DNA of 64,000 nt from Nevskiaceae bacterium (GTDB taxonomy: Bacteria > Pseudomonadota > Gammaproteobacteria > Nevskiales > Nevskiaceae): positions 1 to 64,000 of the forward strand of contig SSEB01000012.1 of assembly GCA_008012115.1 (NCBI GenBank), in the 5' to 3' direction. Made by a program: the position numbers and the translations under genes. Every line of letters begins with the position of its first letter. Positions within the stretch are counted from its first letter, which is position 1. Of this stretch, positions 1 through 15,981 are shown piece by piece. Under the pieces are notes generated by a model. That model saw nothing but the letters and a program-made list of their open reading frames with translations, did no database searches and was not told where the DNA came from.

Positions 1-2385
<2,385 letters not shown>

Positions 2386-2393
2386 GCCTGCGC

Positions 2394-2416
2394 GCCCGGC
2401 GCAGGCTGCGCCGGGC
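2394..2416 (+). terminator. Hairpin after carB
   Basis: A 10-bp perfect stem (GCCCGGCGCA / TGCGCCGGGC) with a 3-base loop starts 8 bases after the carB stop. There is no T-tract, so it may be a 3' stabilising hairpin or a factor-assisted terminator. Confidence 0.45.
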
Positions 2417-2461
2417 GGGCCTTGAGTGCTATCGTTCTGCCCTGAGATTGCCGAAACACCG

Positions 2462-2573
2462 CCACCCGCTCTCGCGGCTGGAGTCCGGGAAATTGTTATT
2501 TATTATACAATGAATTAATTTTCATTATATAAAATATAACAAAATCCGCGACGCCAAGGCCGACAGCGGGTGG
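2462..2573. repeat. 112-bp palindromic intergenic element, copy 1
   Basis: Left end CCACCCGCT (2462-2470) and right end AGCGGGTGG (2565-2573) flank 24-base arms and a 46-base AT-rich core (2495-2540) that begins GTTAT and ends ATAAC. In this copy the two arms also match each other in inverted orientation at 14 of 24 positions. It lies between the tandem genes carB and greA and ends 24 bases before the greA start. Confidence 0.9.
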
Positions 2574-2597
2574 GTCATTTTTTGATCCGAAACCACC

Positions 2598-3074
2598 ATG
2601 AGCAAACATCCCCTGACGCTGCGCGGCGCCGAGAAGCTGCGCGAAGAGCTGCGAATCCTGAAGTCCGAGACGCGGCCGCGCATCATCGCCGCCATCGCCG
2701 AGGCGCGCGCCCACGGCGATCTCAAAGAGAATGCCGAATACATCGCCGCCCGCGAGCAGCAGAGCTTCGCCGAGGGGCGCATCGCCGAGGTCGAGGCGAA
2801 GCTGTCGCTGGCGCAGATCATCGATGTCACCAAGCTGCCGGCCAACGGCAAGGTGGTGTTCGGCACCACGGTGGAACTGGCCGACGTCAATACCGGCGAC
2901 GAATTCAAATACCAGATCGTCGGCGAGGACGAGGCCGATTCCAAGAAAGGGCTGATCTCGTTCAGCTCGCCGATCGGCCGCGCGCTGATCGGCAAGAACG
3001 AGGGCGATATCGCCCAGGTGCAGGCGCCGGGCGGCATCCGCGAGCTGGAAATCGTCAAGGTGCACTACATCTGA
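2598..3074 (+). CDS. greA: Transcription elongation factor GreA
   Basis: Rescues backtracked RNA polymerase by stimulating transcript cleavage through the secondary channel. The 158-residue length is exactly typical. The N-terminal half is the coiled-coil finger with the acidic tip [10 protein letters not shown] (D41, E44), which coordinates the second catalytic magnesium; the C-terminal half is the FKBP-like polymerase-binding domain. ATG at 2598 gives the standard N-terminus [10 protein letters not shown]. The Shine-Dalgarno match is weak. It sits just after repeat copy 1 and 19 bases before rlmE, as in other gammaproteobacteria. Confidence 0.98.
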   Translation: MSKHPLTLRGAEKLREELRILKSETRPRIIAAIAEARAHGDLKENAEYIAAREQQSFAEGRIAEVEAKLSLAQIIDVTKLPANGKVVFGTTVELADVNTGDEFKYQIVGEDEADSKKGLISFSSPIGRALIGKNEGDIAQVQAPGGIRELEIVKVHYI

Positions 3075-3093
3075 GCATGGACACGGGCCGGCG

Positions 3094-3723
3094 ATGAGCA
3101 CCAAGCGCAGCGGCAGCTCGGCGCGCTGGCTGGCGGAGCACGAGAACGATCCCTACGTGCAGCAGGCCCGCAAGCTGGGCTATCGCTCGCGCGCGGTGTT
3201 CAAGCTCAAGGAAATCCAGGAAAAGGACCGCATCCTCAAGCCGGGGCAGGTGGTGGTCGATCTCGGCGCCGCTCCCGGCGGCTGGAGCCAGTGGGCCCGG
3301 CCGCTGCTCGGTCCCAAGGGGACGCTGATCGCCCTGGATATCCTGCCGATGGACCCGATTGCCGATGTCGACATCATCCTTGGCGATTTCCGCGAGGAAG
3401 CGGTGCTCCGCGAACTGGAAAGCCGTGTCGGTGAGCGGGCCGTGGACCTTGTTTTGTCGGATATGGCCCCCAATCTCTCCGGTGTGGACGTGGCCGACCA
3501 GGCTGCCAGCATCTATCTCTGCGAGCTGGCGCTGGACTTCGCCAGCGTCCATTTGAAGCCCAAAGGCGTACTTCTGACCAAGATTTTCCAGGGTGAAGGT
3601 TTTGATGCCTATCTCAAGTCGCTGCGACAGGCCTTCGAGAGCGTCACCATCCGCAAGCCCAAGGCATCGCGGCCGCGCAGCCGCGAGGTGTACTTGCTGG
3701 CGAGAAACTTTAGGGCGGTGTAA
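3094..3723 (+). CDS. rlmE: 23S rRNA 2'-O-methyltransferase RlmE (FtsJ/RrmJ)
   Basis: Methylates the 2'-OH of U2552 in the 23S rRNA A-loop using S-adenosylmethionine during late 50S assembly. The 209-residue protein is a single Rossmann methyltransferase domain. [13 protein letters not shown] (residues 54-66) is the SAM-binding motif [13 protein letters not shown] holds the catalytic aspartate, and K38 and the lysine of [10 protein letters not shown] complete the K-D-K-E tetrad. It is followed 36 bases later by ftsH, the classic pair. yhbY, often found nearby in enterics, is not present here. Confidence 0.97.
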   Translation: MSTKRSGSSARWLAEHENDPYVQQARKLGYRSRAVFKLKEIQEKDRILKPGQVVVDLGAAPGGWSQWARPLLGPKGTLIALDILPMDPIADVDIILGDFREEAVLRELESRVGERAVDLVLSDMAPNLSGVDVADQAASIYLCELALDFASVHLKPKGVLLTKIFQGEGFDAYLKSLRQAFESVTIRKPKASRPRSREVYLLARNFRAV

Positions 3724-3759
3724 GGTTCCAACAGCGGTTACGGAATAGGAATTAAAGCG

Positions 3760-5688
<1,929 letters not shown>

Positions 5689-5698
5689 TTCTCAAGAG

Positions 5699-5725
5699 GG
5701 CCGGCTTCACGCCGGCCTTCTGGTT
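5699..5725 (+). terminator. Terminator between ftsH and folP
   Basis: GGCCGGC-TTCAC-GCCGGCC stem-loop at 5699-5717, followed by the T-rich TTCTGGTTT. It lies in the short ftsH-folP gap, so folP is read either by read-through or from a promoter inside ftsH. Confidence 0.7.
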
Positions 5726-5736
5726 TCTCCCGACCC

Positions 5737-6579
5737 ATGCTGCTGCGGCTGAAAACCCGATGGCTTGATCTCAGCGCGCCGCTGGTCATGGGCGTGCTCA
5801 ACGTCACTCCCGATTCCTTTTCCGATGGCGGCCAGCATGCGGCGCCCGACGCCGCGTTGCGTCGCGCACGCGAAATGCTGGCGGAAGGCGCGGCGATCCT
5901 GGACGTCGGCGGGGAATCGACACGCCCTGGTGCCCCCCCAGTCTGCGAGCAAGAGGAGCTGGATCGCGTGATTCCGGTGGTGGAGGCGCTCTGCCGGGAG
6001 TTCGACTGCCCGATCTCCATCGACACCATGAAGCCGGCGGTGATGGATGCTGCCTGCGCCGCAGGCGCCGCGCTGGTCAATGACGTCAATGCGCTGAGGG
6101 CGCCCGGAGCGATCGAGATCGTCCGCAAGCATGGAGCCGCCGTCTGCCTGATGCACATGCAAGGCGAGCCGCGCACCATGCAGCAGGCGCCGAGCTACCA
6201 AGACGTCACCGCTGAGGTTGCCGCTTACCTGCGCGGCCGGATCGATGATTGCCTGGCCGAGGGCATCGATCCGGCGTCCGTCATGGTCGATCCCGGCTTC
6301 GGCTTCGGCAAGACCGTCGAGCACAACCTTGAACTGCTGGCCCGGCTGGAGGAATTGCTCCCGCTGGGCCGGCCCATTCTGGTAGGGCTCTCGAGAAAGT
6401 CCATGTTCAAGGCCTTGCTGGGCCTGGAAGTCAGTCAGAGGATGCAGGCTTCGGCCACGGCCGCGGCGCTTGCGGTCTCGCAGGGAGCCGTTATAGTGCG
6501 CGCCCACGATGTCCGAGCCACGGTCGAAGCGATTGCCATTGCTGCGGCCGTGCGTGGCAGGAGGAGAGTGCAGTCGTGA
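5737..6579 (+). CDS. folP: Dihydropteroate synthase
   Basis: Condenses 6-hydroxymethyl-7,8-dihydropterin pyrophosphate with p-aminobenzoate in folate synthesis; it is the sulfonamide target. The 280-residue TIM-barrel carries the two signature blocks [14 protein letters not shown] (about residues 19-32) and [11 protein letters not shown]. The later blocks [27 protein letters not shown] and DPGFGFGKT cover the pterin and pABA pockets. Its TGA overlaps the GTG start of glmM by three bases, so the two are translationally coupled, as in most gammaproteobacteria. Confidence 0.97.
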   Translation: MLLRLKTRWLDLSAPLVMGVLNVTPDSFSDGGQHAAPDAALRRAREMLAEGAAILDVGGESTRPGAPPVCEQEELDRVIPVVEALCREFDCPISIDTMKPAVMDAACAAGAALVNDVNALRAPGAIEIVRKHGAAVCLMHMQGEPRTMQQAPSYQDVTAEVAAYLRGRIDDCLAEGIDPASVMVDPGFGFGKTVEHNLELLARLEELLPLGRPILVGLSRKSMFKALLGLEVSQRMQASATAAALAVSQGAVIVRAHDVRATVEAIAIAAAVRGRRRVQS

Positions 6580-7913
6580 ACAGAAAATATTTCGGAACTG
6601 ATGGAATCCGCGGGCGTGTGGGCGTTGCGCCGATGACCCCCGAGTTCGCCCTCAAGCTGGGCTGGGCAGCGGGGCGGGTGCTGGCGCAGCAGAGTAATGC
6701 CAAGGTCGTCATCGGCAAGGACACGCGCCGTTCCGGATACGTTTTTGAATCTGCCATCGAAGCGGGACTGGCCAGTGCCGGCGTGGATGTTGACCTGTTG
6801 GGCCCGCTGCCGACGCCGGGCGTCGCCTACCTGACGCGTGCCCTGCGCGCGCACGCGGGTGTGGTGATTTCAGCCTCGCACAACCCGCATCACGACAACG
6901 GCGTGAAGTTCTTCGGCGCCGATGGCGGCAAGCTCAGCGACGCCATTGAACTGCAGATCGAAGCCATGCTCGACCAGCCGATGCAGTGTGTCGCACCCGA
7001 AGCGCTGGGAACCGTCCGGCGTGTCAGCGATGCGACGGGGCGCTACATCGAGTTCTGCAAGAGTACCTTTGCCGAGCGCAATCTTCACGGCATCAAGCTG
7101 GTGGTGGATTGCGCCAACGGTGCGGCATACAAGACGGCGCCATCCGTTTTCGAGGAATTGGGCGCCAGCGTCGAGGTCATCGGCGCCAGGCCCAACGGTC
7201 TCAATATCAACGAGGGCTGCGGCTCGACGCATCTTGATGCGTTGAAGGCAGCGGTGCGCAAGCACAAGGCAGATCTCGGCATTGCGCTCGACGGCGATGC
7301 TGATCGCTGCCTGATGGTGGATGCCAGCGGCCAGGAAATCGACGGCGATCAGATTCTCTACATCATCGCCAGCGCCCGGCTTGACGATGGCGGGCTGCAG
7401 GGCCCGGTCGTCGGCACGCTCATGTCAAACCTGGGCCTGGAGAAGGCCATCCGTGCACTTGGCCTGGGGTTCGAGCGCGCCGGCGTCGGCGATCGCTACG
7501 TCATGGAAATGCTGCGCGCCAAAGCGGGCGTGCTGGGCGGCGAAACCTCCGGGCATACGATCTGCCTCGACAAGACGACAACCGGGGATGGACTGGTGAC
7601 CGCCTTGCAGGTGCTGAGTGCGCTCAAGCGCAGTGGCCATTCGCTGGCCCATCTTGCGGCACGCATGCACCGTTACCCGCAGCTGCTGATCAATATCCCT
7701 GTCAAGGGCAAGGCCAAACCCATTCTTGAACTGGAAGCCGTCCGTGCGGCGGAACAGCAAAGTCTGCAGCGCCTCGGGACGAGTGGCCGTGTACTGCTGC
7801 GTGCCTCCGGCACCGAGCCGCTGATCCGCGTGATGGTGGAGGCCGAGGACGAGCAGCAGACCCGTTATGAAGCAGAATTTCTGGCCGAGTGTGTTCGCGC
7901 CGCGGCCGTCTGA
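6576..7913 (+). CDS. glmM: Phosphoglucosamine mutase
   Basis: Interconverts glucosamine-6-phosphate and glucosamine-1-phosphate for UDP-GlcNAc, peptidoglycan and LPS. The 445-residue length is standard. The phosphoserine loop [12 protein letters not shown] lies near residue 100, the magnesium loop DGDADRC near 240, the sugar-binding GGETSGH further on and the phosphate-binding [14 protein letters not shown] at the C-terminus. The start is GTG at 6576, overlapping the folP stop, and gives the conserved [12 protein letters not shown]. Confidence 0.98.
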   Translation: MNRKYFGTDGIRGRVGVAPMTPEFALKLGWAAGRVLAQQSNAKVVIGKDTRRSGYVFESAIEAGLASAGVDVDLLGPLPTPGVAYLTRALRAHAGVVISASHNPHHDNGVKFFGADGGKLSDAIELQIEAMLDQPMQCVAPEALGTVRRVSDATGRYIEFCKSTFAERNLHGIKLVVDCANGAAYKTAPSVFEELGASVEVIGARPNGLNINEGCGSTHLDALKAAVRKHKADLGIALDGDADRCLMVDASGQEIDGDQILYIIASARLDDGGLQGPVVGTLMSNLGLEKAIRALGLGFERAGVGDRYVMEMLRAKAGVLGGETSGHTICLDKTTTGDGLVTALQVLSALKRSGHSLAHLAARMHRYPQLLINIPVKGKAKPILELEAVRAAEQQSLQRLGTSGRVLLRASGTEPLIRVMVEAEDEQQTRYEAEFLAECVRAAAV

Positions 7914-7936
7914 TCAAACGATCCGGAGAAAAGTCG

Positions 7937-8701
7937 ATGTCACGTCAATACCTGGTAGCCGGCAACTGGAAAATGAACGGCAGTCTGGCGGCGAACGCCG
8001 AGCTGATGGAGGGCATTCTTGCGGGACTGCCGGCCAACGCCCCGGTCGAGGTACTGGTGTGTCCGCCCGCGCCCTACCTGCAATCGGTTGCCCGGCAGTG
8101 CGCCGGACGCATCAGATTGGGCGGGCAGAATCTCTCGGAGCAGGAAAAGCCCGGCGCATTCACCGGTGAGGTGCATGGCGCCATGCTGCGCGAGGTGGGC
8201 TGCGAATACGTGATCGTCGGGCACTCCGAGCGACGCGCCCTGTACGGCGAAACGGATGAGGTCGTCGCCCGGAAGTTCCGCACCGCGCAAGCGCTCGGCC
8301 TCAAGCCGGTACTGTGCGTGGGCGAGACCTTGGCCGAAAGGGAAGCGTCGCAAACGGAAACAGTGCTTCGCCGTCAGATTCAGGCGGTGCTGGACCTTTG
8401 CGGGATCGACTCGTTTGAACACGCAGTCGTCGCCTACGAACCGGTCTGGGCGATCGGTACCGGCAAAACCGCGACGCCGCAGCAGGCGCAGGACGCCCAC
8501 GCATTCATCCGTGGCGAACTTGCGAATAGAAATGCTAAAATCGCAAATTCGACGCAAGTTCTTTACGGTGGCAGCGTCAAGGCCGACAACGCCTTGGAGC
8601 TGTTCGCCGGCCAGGATGTTGATGGCGGTTTGATCGGAGGCGCCTCCCTGAAGGCCGCCGATTTCCTCGCGATCTGCGCGGCAGCGCAGGCGCAGCGGTA
8701 A
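7937..8701 (+). CDS. tpiA: Triosephosphate isomerase
   Basis: Interconverts dihydroxyacetone phosphate and glyceraldehyde-3-phosphate. With the ATG at 7937 the protein has 254 residues and begins MSRQYLVAGNWKMNG; the frame is open further upstream but only this start fits the family and it follows CGGAGAAAAG. K12 of NWKMN, the histidine of VGHSERR (near 96) and the glutamate of AYEPVWAIGTG (near 168) are the catalytic residues. YGGSVKADN is the phosphate-binding motif. It sits between glmM and secG. Confidence 0.98.
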   Translation: MSRQYLVAGNWKMNGSLAANAELMEGILAGLPANAPVEVLVCPPAPYLQSVARQCAGRIRLGGQNLSEQEKPGAFTGEVHGAMLREVGCEYVIVGHSERRALYGETDEVVARKFRTAQALGLKPVLCVGETLAEREASQTETVLRRQIQAVLDLCGIDSFEHAVVAYEPVWAIGTGKTATPQQAQDAHAFIRGELANRNAKIANSTQVLYGGSVKADNALELFAGQDVDGGLIGGASLKAADFLAICAAAQAQR

Positions 8702-8719
8702 CACGGGCATTTTTGAATC

Positions 8720-9115
8720 ATGTACACGTTTCTGGTCATCGTTCAGGTTCTGGTAGCGGTCGCGCTGATCGCTCTGGTGCTGTTGCAGCAGGGCAAGGGT
8801 GCCGATGCCGGCGCCGCTTTCGGTAGCGGCGCCTCCGGCACGGTATTCGGCTCGCGCGGCTCGGCGAACTTTCTCAGCCGGACCACCGCGTGGCTGGCTG
8901 CGGTGTTTTTCGGGACCAGCCTCGCGCTGGCTTACGTGGTGCACGGCAAGGTCGCGCCCAAGTCCGTCGTTGACAGCGTGAAGCTGGAACAGCCATCGGC
9001 GCCTGCGGCACCGGTGCAGCCGGTGACCCCCGCTGTCCCTGCGGTTCCGGCTGAGGGCGCGACGCAGCCTGCAGCCCCGGCGAAAAAGGATGAAGCCCCG
9101 AAAATCCCCGGTTAA
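8720..9115 (+). CDS. secG: Preprotein translocase subunit SecG
   Basis: Small accessory subunit of the SecYEG channel in the inner membrane. The 131 residues hold two membrane segments (about 3-22 and 55-75) separated by the conserved cytoplasmic loop with [15 protein letters not shown] and RGSANFLSR. The long C-terminal tail rich in Pro, Ala and Val is longer than in E. coli (110 residues) but common in related lineages. It is followed directly by two tRNA genes, matching the E. coli secG-leuU-metY arrangement. Confidence 0.96.
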   Translation: MYTFLVIVQVLVAVALIALVLLQQGKGADAGAAFGSGASGTVFGSRGSANFLSRTTAWLAAVFFGTSLALAYVVHGKVAPKSVVDSVKLEQPSAPAAPVQPVTPAVPAVPAEGATQPAAPAKKDEAPKIPG

Positions 9116-9134
9116 AATATAAGACTTGAATCAG

Positions 9135-9219
9135 GCCGACGTGGCGGAATTGGTAGACGCACTACCTTGAGGTGGTAGCGGCGAAAGTCGTGGGAGTTCG
9201 AGTCTCCCCGTCGGCACCA
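9135..9219 (+). tRNA. tRNA-Leu (anticodon GAG)
   Basis: 85 nt with encoded CCA. The acceptor stem is GCCGACG / CGTCGGC, and the anticodon stem CTACC / GGTAG encloses the loop TTGAGGT with anticodon GAG, reading CUC and CUU. A long variable arm, as expected for leucine tRNA, precedes the T arm GGGAGTTCGAGTCTCCC. It corresponds to leuU in the E. coli order. Confidence 0.96.
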
Positions 9220-9231
9220 TAGTGGTGGCAG

Positions 9232-9256
9232 GGGCTGCGCAAAACGCAGCCCTTTG
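9232..9256 (+). terminator. Terminator after tRNA-Leu
   Basis: GGGCTGCG-caaaa-CGCAGCCC stem-loop (9232-9252) followed by TTTGT, starting 12 bases after the tRNA-Leu end. Confidence 0.7.
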
Positions 9257-9327
9257 TCGTTGGTGAGTCTGCCGGTCCGGAGGTGGCGAGCCGATCTCAG
9301 ACCCGGAGTTTTTTTTGCTTATTTTCG

Positions 9328-9356
9328 TTGCGTCTCTTTGATACTGCCGGTATACT
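9328..9356 (+). promoter_or_regulatory. Sigma70 promoter of the initiator tRNA gene
   Basis: TTGCGT (9328-9333), a 17-base spacer and TATACT (9351-9356). The tRNA begins 14 bases after the -10 box, so the transcript would have a very short leader, as is usual for tRNA genes. Confidence 0.75.
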
Positions 9357-9370
9357 TTCTGTCTGTCTGG

Positions 9371-9447
<77 letters not shown>

Positions 9448-9465
9448 AAATTTATGTTGGTGCCC

Positions 9466-9488
9466 AGGCCCCTTGTGGGCCTTTTTTA
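9466..9488 (+). terminator. Terminator after tRNA-fMet / leader hairpin before rimP
   Basis: AGGCCC-cttgt-GGGCCT stem with a run of six T (9482-9487). It lies between the tRNA and the rimP start at 9512, so it is either the tRNA terminator or a leaky attenuator for the downstream superoperon. Confidence 0.75.
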
Positions 9489-9511
9489 TTTGCCGTGATG
9501 CAGGTGACAAA

Positions 9512-9994
9512 TTGCTGCGGGAACGTTTGACGGAACTGCTGGAGCCGGTCGTTGTGGCCTTGGGCTATGAGCTCGTGCTGATCGAGTACAGCCCGAGCCG
9601 CGGCGCGTCCATGCTGCGTCTTTATATCGATGCTCCCGGCGGCATCAACGTTGACGATTGCGCCCGAGTCAGCCGCGAGGTTTCCGGTGTCCTCGACGTG
9701 GAAGACCCCATTTCAGGGGCTTACCAGCTGGAGGTGTCGTCGCCGGGCCTGGATCGGCCATTGGCCAAGCCCGAGCACTATGAGCGCTTCGCGGGTGCGC
9801 AGGCGCGCATCCAGTTGCTGGCGCCGCGTGAGAACGGCAAGGCCGGTCAGCGTCGCTTCATCGGCATTATCGCCGGCGTCGACGCCCATTCGGTGACGCT
9901 GAATACCCCGGAGGGTCCGGTGAAGTTCGAGTTTTCAGAGATCGAGAGGGCGCGTCTGGTGCCCGATTACGAGCAGGGGAATGTGGGTTCATGA
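9512..9994 (+). CDS. rimP: Ribosome maturation factor RimP
   Basis: Required for 30S subunit maturation. I chose the TTG at 9512 because CAGGTGA lies 4-5 bases upstream and the product (160 residues) then begins LLRERLTELLEPV like other family members; the open frame before it runs through the tRNA terminator. The N-terminal alpha/beta domain contains VSREVSGVLDVEDPI and LEVSSPGLDRPL; the C-terminal SH3-like domain contains GIIAGVDAHSVTL. Its stop overlaps the nusA ATG (ATGA), so the genes are coupled. Confidence 0.95.
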   Translation: MLRERLTELLEPVVVALGYELVLIEYSPSRGASMLRLYIDAPGGINVDDCARVSREVSGVLDVEDPISGAYQLEVSSPGLDRPLAKPEHYERFAGAQARIQLLAPRENGKAGQRRFIGIIAGVDAHSVTLNTPEGPVKFEFSEIERARLVPDYEQGNVGS

Positions 9995-11478
9995 ACAAGA
10001 ACATTCTGTTGATGGTGGACGTCGTCTCCAACGAAAAAGGCGTCGAAAAAGAGCTGATTTTCCTGGCTCTGGAGGCGGCGCTGGCTTCCGCCACCAAGGA
10101 ACGCTACGGCGACGAGTCCGATGTGCGCGTCGCCATCGACCGCAATACCGGCGAATACGAGTCCTTCCGCCGCTGGACGGTGCTGGAGGATGACAGTGAA
10201 GAGTTCGAATTTCCGGAGCGGCAGATCAAGCTTACCTACGCTCGCAAGGATCATCCCGAAATCCAGCCTGGCGAAGTGATCGAGCACAAGGTTGAATCTG
10301 TCGACTTCGGTCGCATCGGTGCGCAGAAGGCCAAGCAGGTCATTGTCCAGAAGGTGCGTGAGGCCGAGCGTGCGCAGGTGGTGGCGGCATACAAGGGTCG
10401 CGTCGGCGAGCTCATCATGGGCGTGGTCAAGCGTATCGAGCGCGGGGCGGTCATTCTCGATCTTGGCAACAATGCCGAGGCGATCATTTCGCGCGAGCAT
10501 GTGATCCCGCGCGAGCCGGCCCGACCGGGCGACCGCATGCGCGGCTATCTCTACGAGGTCAGCCCCCAGGTCCGCGGTCCGCAGCTCTTCCTGTCTCGCA
10601 CGCTTCCGCAATTCCTGATGGAACTGTTCAAGCTGGAGGTTCCCGAGATCGCGCAGGGCTTGATCGAACTCAAGGGCGCAGCGCGTGATCCCGGCCTGCG
10701 CGCCAAGATTGCGGTGCAGGCCAAGGACAAGCGTATCGACCCGGTCGGTGCCTGCGTTGGCATGCGCGGCTCGCGTGTTCAGAGTGTCTCGAACGAACTG
10801 GCGGGCGAGCGTGTCGATATCGTGCCCTGGGATGACAATGTCGCCCAGTTCGTCATCAATGCCATGGCGCCGGCGGAAGTCGAGAACATCGTGGTCGATG
10901 AAGACTCGCACGCCATGACCATCGGCGTTGCCGAAGACAAGCTGGCCCAGGCCATCGGCCGTGGCGGCCAGAACGTGCGCCTCGCGTCCGAGTTGACGGG
11001 CTGGACGCTCAACGTGATGACGGCCGCCGAGGCCGAGGCCAAGAAGGAAACCGAGAATCAGTCGATCCAGCAGCTGTTCCAGCAGCAGCTCGATGTCGAC
11101 GCGGAAGTGGCCTCCATCCTTGTGCAGGAAGGCTTTACCTCGCTGGAAGAGGTGGCCTACGTTCCGACCGAGGAACTGCTGCAGATCGAGGAATTCGACG
11201 AGCAGATCGTCGAGGAATTGCGCAACCGCGCGCGTGATGTCCTGCTGACCAAGGCGATTGCCAAGGCCGAGCGTGCGGCGGGCGCGGCACCGGCCGACGA
11301 CCTGTTGAGCCTGGACGGCCTCGATGAGGATACGGCCTACCAGCTCGCCGAAGCTGGCATTGTCAATTGCGAGAATCTGGCTGATCTGGCGACGGACGAA
11401 CTGCTGGAGAAGGTGCAGATGGACGAGGCCCGCGCATCGCAGCTCATCATGTCCGCTCGCGCGCGTCTCTACGCCTGA
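9991..11478 (+). CDS. nusA: Transcription termination/antitermination factor NusA
   Basis: RNA polymerase-binding factor that promotes pausing and supports both termination and antitermination. The 495-residue order is the polymerase-binding N-terminal domain (1-~125), S1 (about 135-200), KH1 and KH2 (to ~345, with [14 protein letters not shown] and the later [12 protein letters not shown]) and two acidic helix-hairpin-helix AR repeats at the C-terminus. The AR repeats are typical of alpha-, beta- and gammaproteobacteria. The ATG overlaps the rimP stop. Confidence 0.98.
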   Translation: MNKNILLMVDVVSNEKGVEKELIFLALEAALASATKERYGDESDVRVAIDRNTGEYESFRRWTVLEDDSEEFEFPERQIKLTYARKDHPEIQPGEVIEHKVESVDFGRIGAQKAKQVIVQKVREAERAQVVAAYKGRVGELIMGVVKRIERGAVILDLGNNAEAIISREHVIPREPARPGDRMRGYLYEVSPQVRGPQLFLSRTLPQFLMELFKLEVPEIAQGLIELKGAARDPGLRAKIAVQAKDKRIDPVGACVGMRGSRVQSVSNELAGERVDIVPWDDNVAQFVINAMAPAEVENIVVDEDSHAMTIGVAEDKLAQAIGRGGQNVRLASELTGWTLNVMTAAEAEAKKETENQSIQQLFQQQLDVDAEVASILVQEGFTSLEEVAYVPTEELLQIEEFDEQIVEELRNRARDVLLTKAIAKAERAAGAAPADDLLSLDGLDEDTAYQLAEAGIVNCENLADLATDELLEKVQMDEARASQLIMSARARLYA

Positions 11479-11515
11479 ATTTTCACTGCACGCAGCCCCT
11501 AATTCCCGGAATCCT

Positions 11516-14119
<2,604 letters not shown>

Positions 14120-14125
14120 CGCATC

Positions 14126-14524
14126 ATGCCCAAGGAATATCCCCGCAAGCTGCGCCTCAACGTGCAGCTGCAGCGTGAGCTGACGGCGCTGATCCGCGAG
14201 GAGTTGACCGATCCGCGTGTGGCCGGCGTCACGGTGACCACGGTCGATGTCGCGCCGGATATGCGGCAGGCGGGGGTGACCGTCAGCCTGCTCGGCTCCG
14301 ACGAGCAGCTCAAGCAGGCGGTGAAGGGGCTCAATCACGCCGCGGGCAAGCTGCGGCACGAACTCGGTGAACGGCTGCGGCTGCGTTATGTGCCGCAGCT
14401 GCATTTCTCGGCGGACGTCGCCTTGCGCGAGGGTGACCGCATTGCGCAGATCATCCGCAAGGCGGTGGCCGAGGACCAGTTGCACCCGGCGCAGGATCAC
14501 GAGTCGCCCGAAGGCAAGGTCTGA
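14126..14524 (+). CDS. rbfA: 30S ribosome-binding factor RbfA
   Basis: Binds the immature 30S subunit near the 16S 5' helix and aids late maturation, especially in the cold. The 132 residues form one type-II KH-like domain with LIREELTDPRVAGVTVTTV, typical of the family. It starts 6 bases after infB. Its TGA is only 3 bases before the left end of repeat copy 2. Confidence 0.97.
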   Translation: MPKEYPRKLRLNVQLQRELTALIREELTDPRVAGVTVTTVDVAPDMRQAGVTVSLLGSDEQLKQAVKGLNHAAGKLRHELGERLRLRYVPQLHFSADVALREGDRIAQIIRKAVAEDQLHPAQDHESPEGKV

Positions 14525-14527
14525 GCG

Positions 14528-14639
14528 TCACCCGCTCATGCCCGGCAGCCGCCGTATTTTGTTATAAATAATTATTTAAATTTTTATTCATTAAATAATT
14601 TATAACAAAATGCGTAGGCAATTCCATGACAGCGGGTGG
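14528..14639. repeat. 112-bp palindromic intergenic element, copy 2
   Basis: Ends TCACCCGCT (14528-14536) and AGCGGGTGG (14631-14639); core 14561-14606 begins GTTATAA and ends TTATAAC. The arms next to the core are also self-complementary (ATTTT / AAAAT). It is inserted between rbfA and truB, inside an otherwise tightly packed operon, and its right end is 26 bases before the truB start. Confidence 0.9.
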
Positions 14640-14665
14640 CGTCTGCGGTCGTCCGTAAGACGGCC

Positions 14666-15580
14666 ATGAGCAAGCCTCGTCGGGCCAAGCGCAAAGTCTC
14701 CGGCATCCTGCTGCTGGACAAGCCTCTGGGGTACTCGTCGAATCAGGCACTGCAGCGCGTTCGCGGCCTGTATCAGGCGGAAAAGGCGGGACACACCGGC
14801 AGTCTGGATCCTCTGGCGACCGGCTTGTTGCCGATCTGCCTGGGGCAGGCCACGAAGCTGTGCGGCTACCTGCTCGACTCCGACAAGCGTTACGTGGCGA
14901 CCGTGAAGTTTGGCGAGAAAACAGCCACCGGTGACGCCGAGGGCGCGGTGATTGCGACGTCCGATCCCGCAGCCCTGGACGAAGCGGCGCTTGGTGGCGT
15001 GCTGCCGCGCTTCCTCGGGCCGATTTCGCAGATTCCCCCGATGTACTCCGCACTCAAGCACGAGGGGCAGCGCCTCTACGAACTGGCCAGGCAGGGGCAG
15101 GACGTGCATCGCGAGCCGCGTGAGGTCGTCATCCACTCGATTCGGCTGCTGTCGTATGCGCCGGGACAGGCGGTGCTGGACGTTGCCTGCTCGAAGGGCA
15201 CCTATATCCGTACGCTGGTGGAGGACATCGCCGCAGCGTCAGGGCAGCATGCGCATCTGACCGCGCTGCGCCGGCTGGAAGTGGCGCCGTTCGTCGATGG
15301 CGCCATGATCCCGATGGACACGCTTGAGCATGTCGCCGGTCAGGGATTGGCGGCTCTGGACGCCTTGCTGCTGCCGACGGCGGCGGCGTTTGCGGGCTGG
15401 CCACGCGTTGCCGTGGATGCGGATCGGGCCCATTACCTGTCACGCGGGCAGGCCGTCCGGGTGGCTAGTGCGCCGCCGGTCGGGCGGGTGGCGGTGTTCG
15501 ATTCCGAGGGGAACGTCTTGTGCATCGGCCAGATCGACGAGGCCGGGCGGGTAGCGCCCCGACGCTGGCTGGCGGATTGA
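14666..15580 (+). CDS. truB: tRNA pseudouridine-55 synthase TruB
   Basis: Converts U55 of the tRNA T-loop to pseudouridine. I start at ATG 14666 (304 residues, MSKPRRAKRKVSG) because the GTG further upstream lies against the right end of repeat copy 2 and adds residues not seen in the family. D48 in AGHTGSLDPLATG is the catalytic aspartate; CSKGTYIRTLVEDIA is the second conserved block. The C-terminal ~60 residues form the PUA-like domain (LSRGQAVRV). Confidence 0.96.
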   Translation: MSKPRRAKRKVSGILLLDKPLGYSSNQALQRVRGLYQAEKAGHTGSLDPLATGLLPICLGQATKLCGYLLDSDKRYVATVKFGEKTATGDAEGAVIATSDPAALDEAALGGVLPRFLGPISQIPPMYSALKHEGQRLYELARQGQDVHREPREVVIHSIRLLSYAPGQAVLDVACSKGTYIRTLVEDIAAASGQHAHLTALRRLEVAPFVDGAMIPMDTLEHVAGQGLAALDALLLPTAAAFAGWPRVAVDADRAHYLSRGQAVRVASAPPVGRVAVFDSEGNVLCIGQIDEAGRVAPRRWLAD

Positions 15581-15595
15581 GCGCAATAGCCGAGC

Positions 15596-15625
15596 TTGCC
15601 CGTGCGGCGTGCAGAAAGCTACAAT
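15596..15625 (+). promoter_or_regulatory. Probable sigma70 promoter of rpsO
   Basis: TTGCCC (15596-15601), an 18-base spacer and TACAAT (15620-15625), just downstream of truB and 42 bases before the rpsO ATG. A separate rpsO promoter at this place is usual in gammaproteobacteria. Confidence 0.55.
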
Positions 15626-15667
15626 AATGGACTTTACTGGAAAAAGCGAAAGGTTCGGAGTTTTACG

Positions 15668-15937
15668 ATGACTTTGTCTGTTGAGCAGAAAGCTGAAGTT
15701 GTGAAGAAGTACGCGCGCGCCAAGAACGACACCGGCTCGCCCGAAGTGCAGGTTGCGCTGCTGTCCGCCCGCATCAGCGAGCTGGGCGGCCATTTTGAAA
15801 AGAACAAGAAGGACCACCACTCCCGTCGTGGTCTGCTGAAGATGGTCAACCAGCGTCGTCAGCTGCTCGACTACCTCAAGCGCGAGGATGAAGGCCGTTA
15901 CAGCCAGCTCATCAGCGAGCTCGGTCTGCGCCGCTAA
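15668..15937 (+). CDS. rpsO: 30S ribosomal protein S15
   Basis: Primary 16S rRNA-binding protein at the three-way junction and a bridge to the 50S. ATG 15668 gives exactly 89 residues, the family length, after the ribosome site TCGGAG; upstream codons in frame are not family-like. Conserved blocks [31 protein letters not shown] and RRQLLDYL are all present. It is followed by pnp. Confidence 0.98.
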   Translation: MTLSVEQKAEVVKKYARAKNDTGSPEVQVALLSARISELGGHFEKNKKDHHSRRGLLKMVNQRRQLLDYLKREDEGRYSQLISELGLRR

Positions 15938-15981
15938 GCGCAAGCCTTCCTTCCGACCGACATCACGAGAGAGTGCGCGCC

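Noticed and set aside
2495-2540. Resemblance of GTT...AAC core ends to integron attC sites
   Set aside because: The ends do not fit the GTTRRRY/RYYYAAC consensus, no integrase or cassette genes are nearby, and the sites flank conserved housekeeping genes.
2462-2573. Elements as simple rho-independent terminators
   Set aside because: There is no consistent T-tract after the right end, and copies occur in divergent gaps (queF/smc, gluQ/HAD) where no transcript needs terminating.
3075-3093. yhbY between greA and rlmE
   Set aside because: Only 19 bases lie between the two genes, so yhbY is not here.
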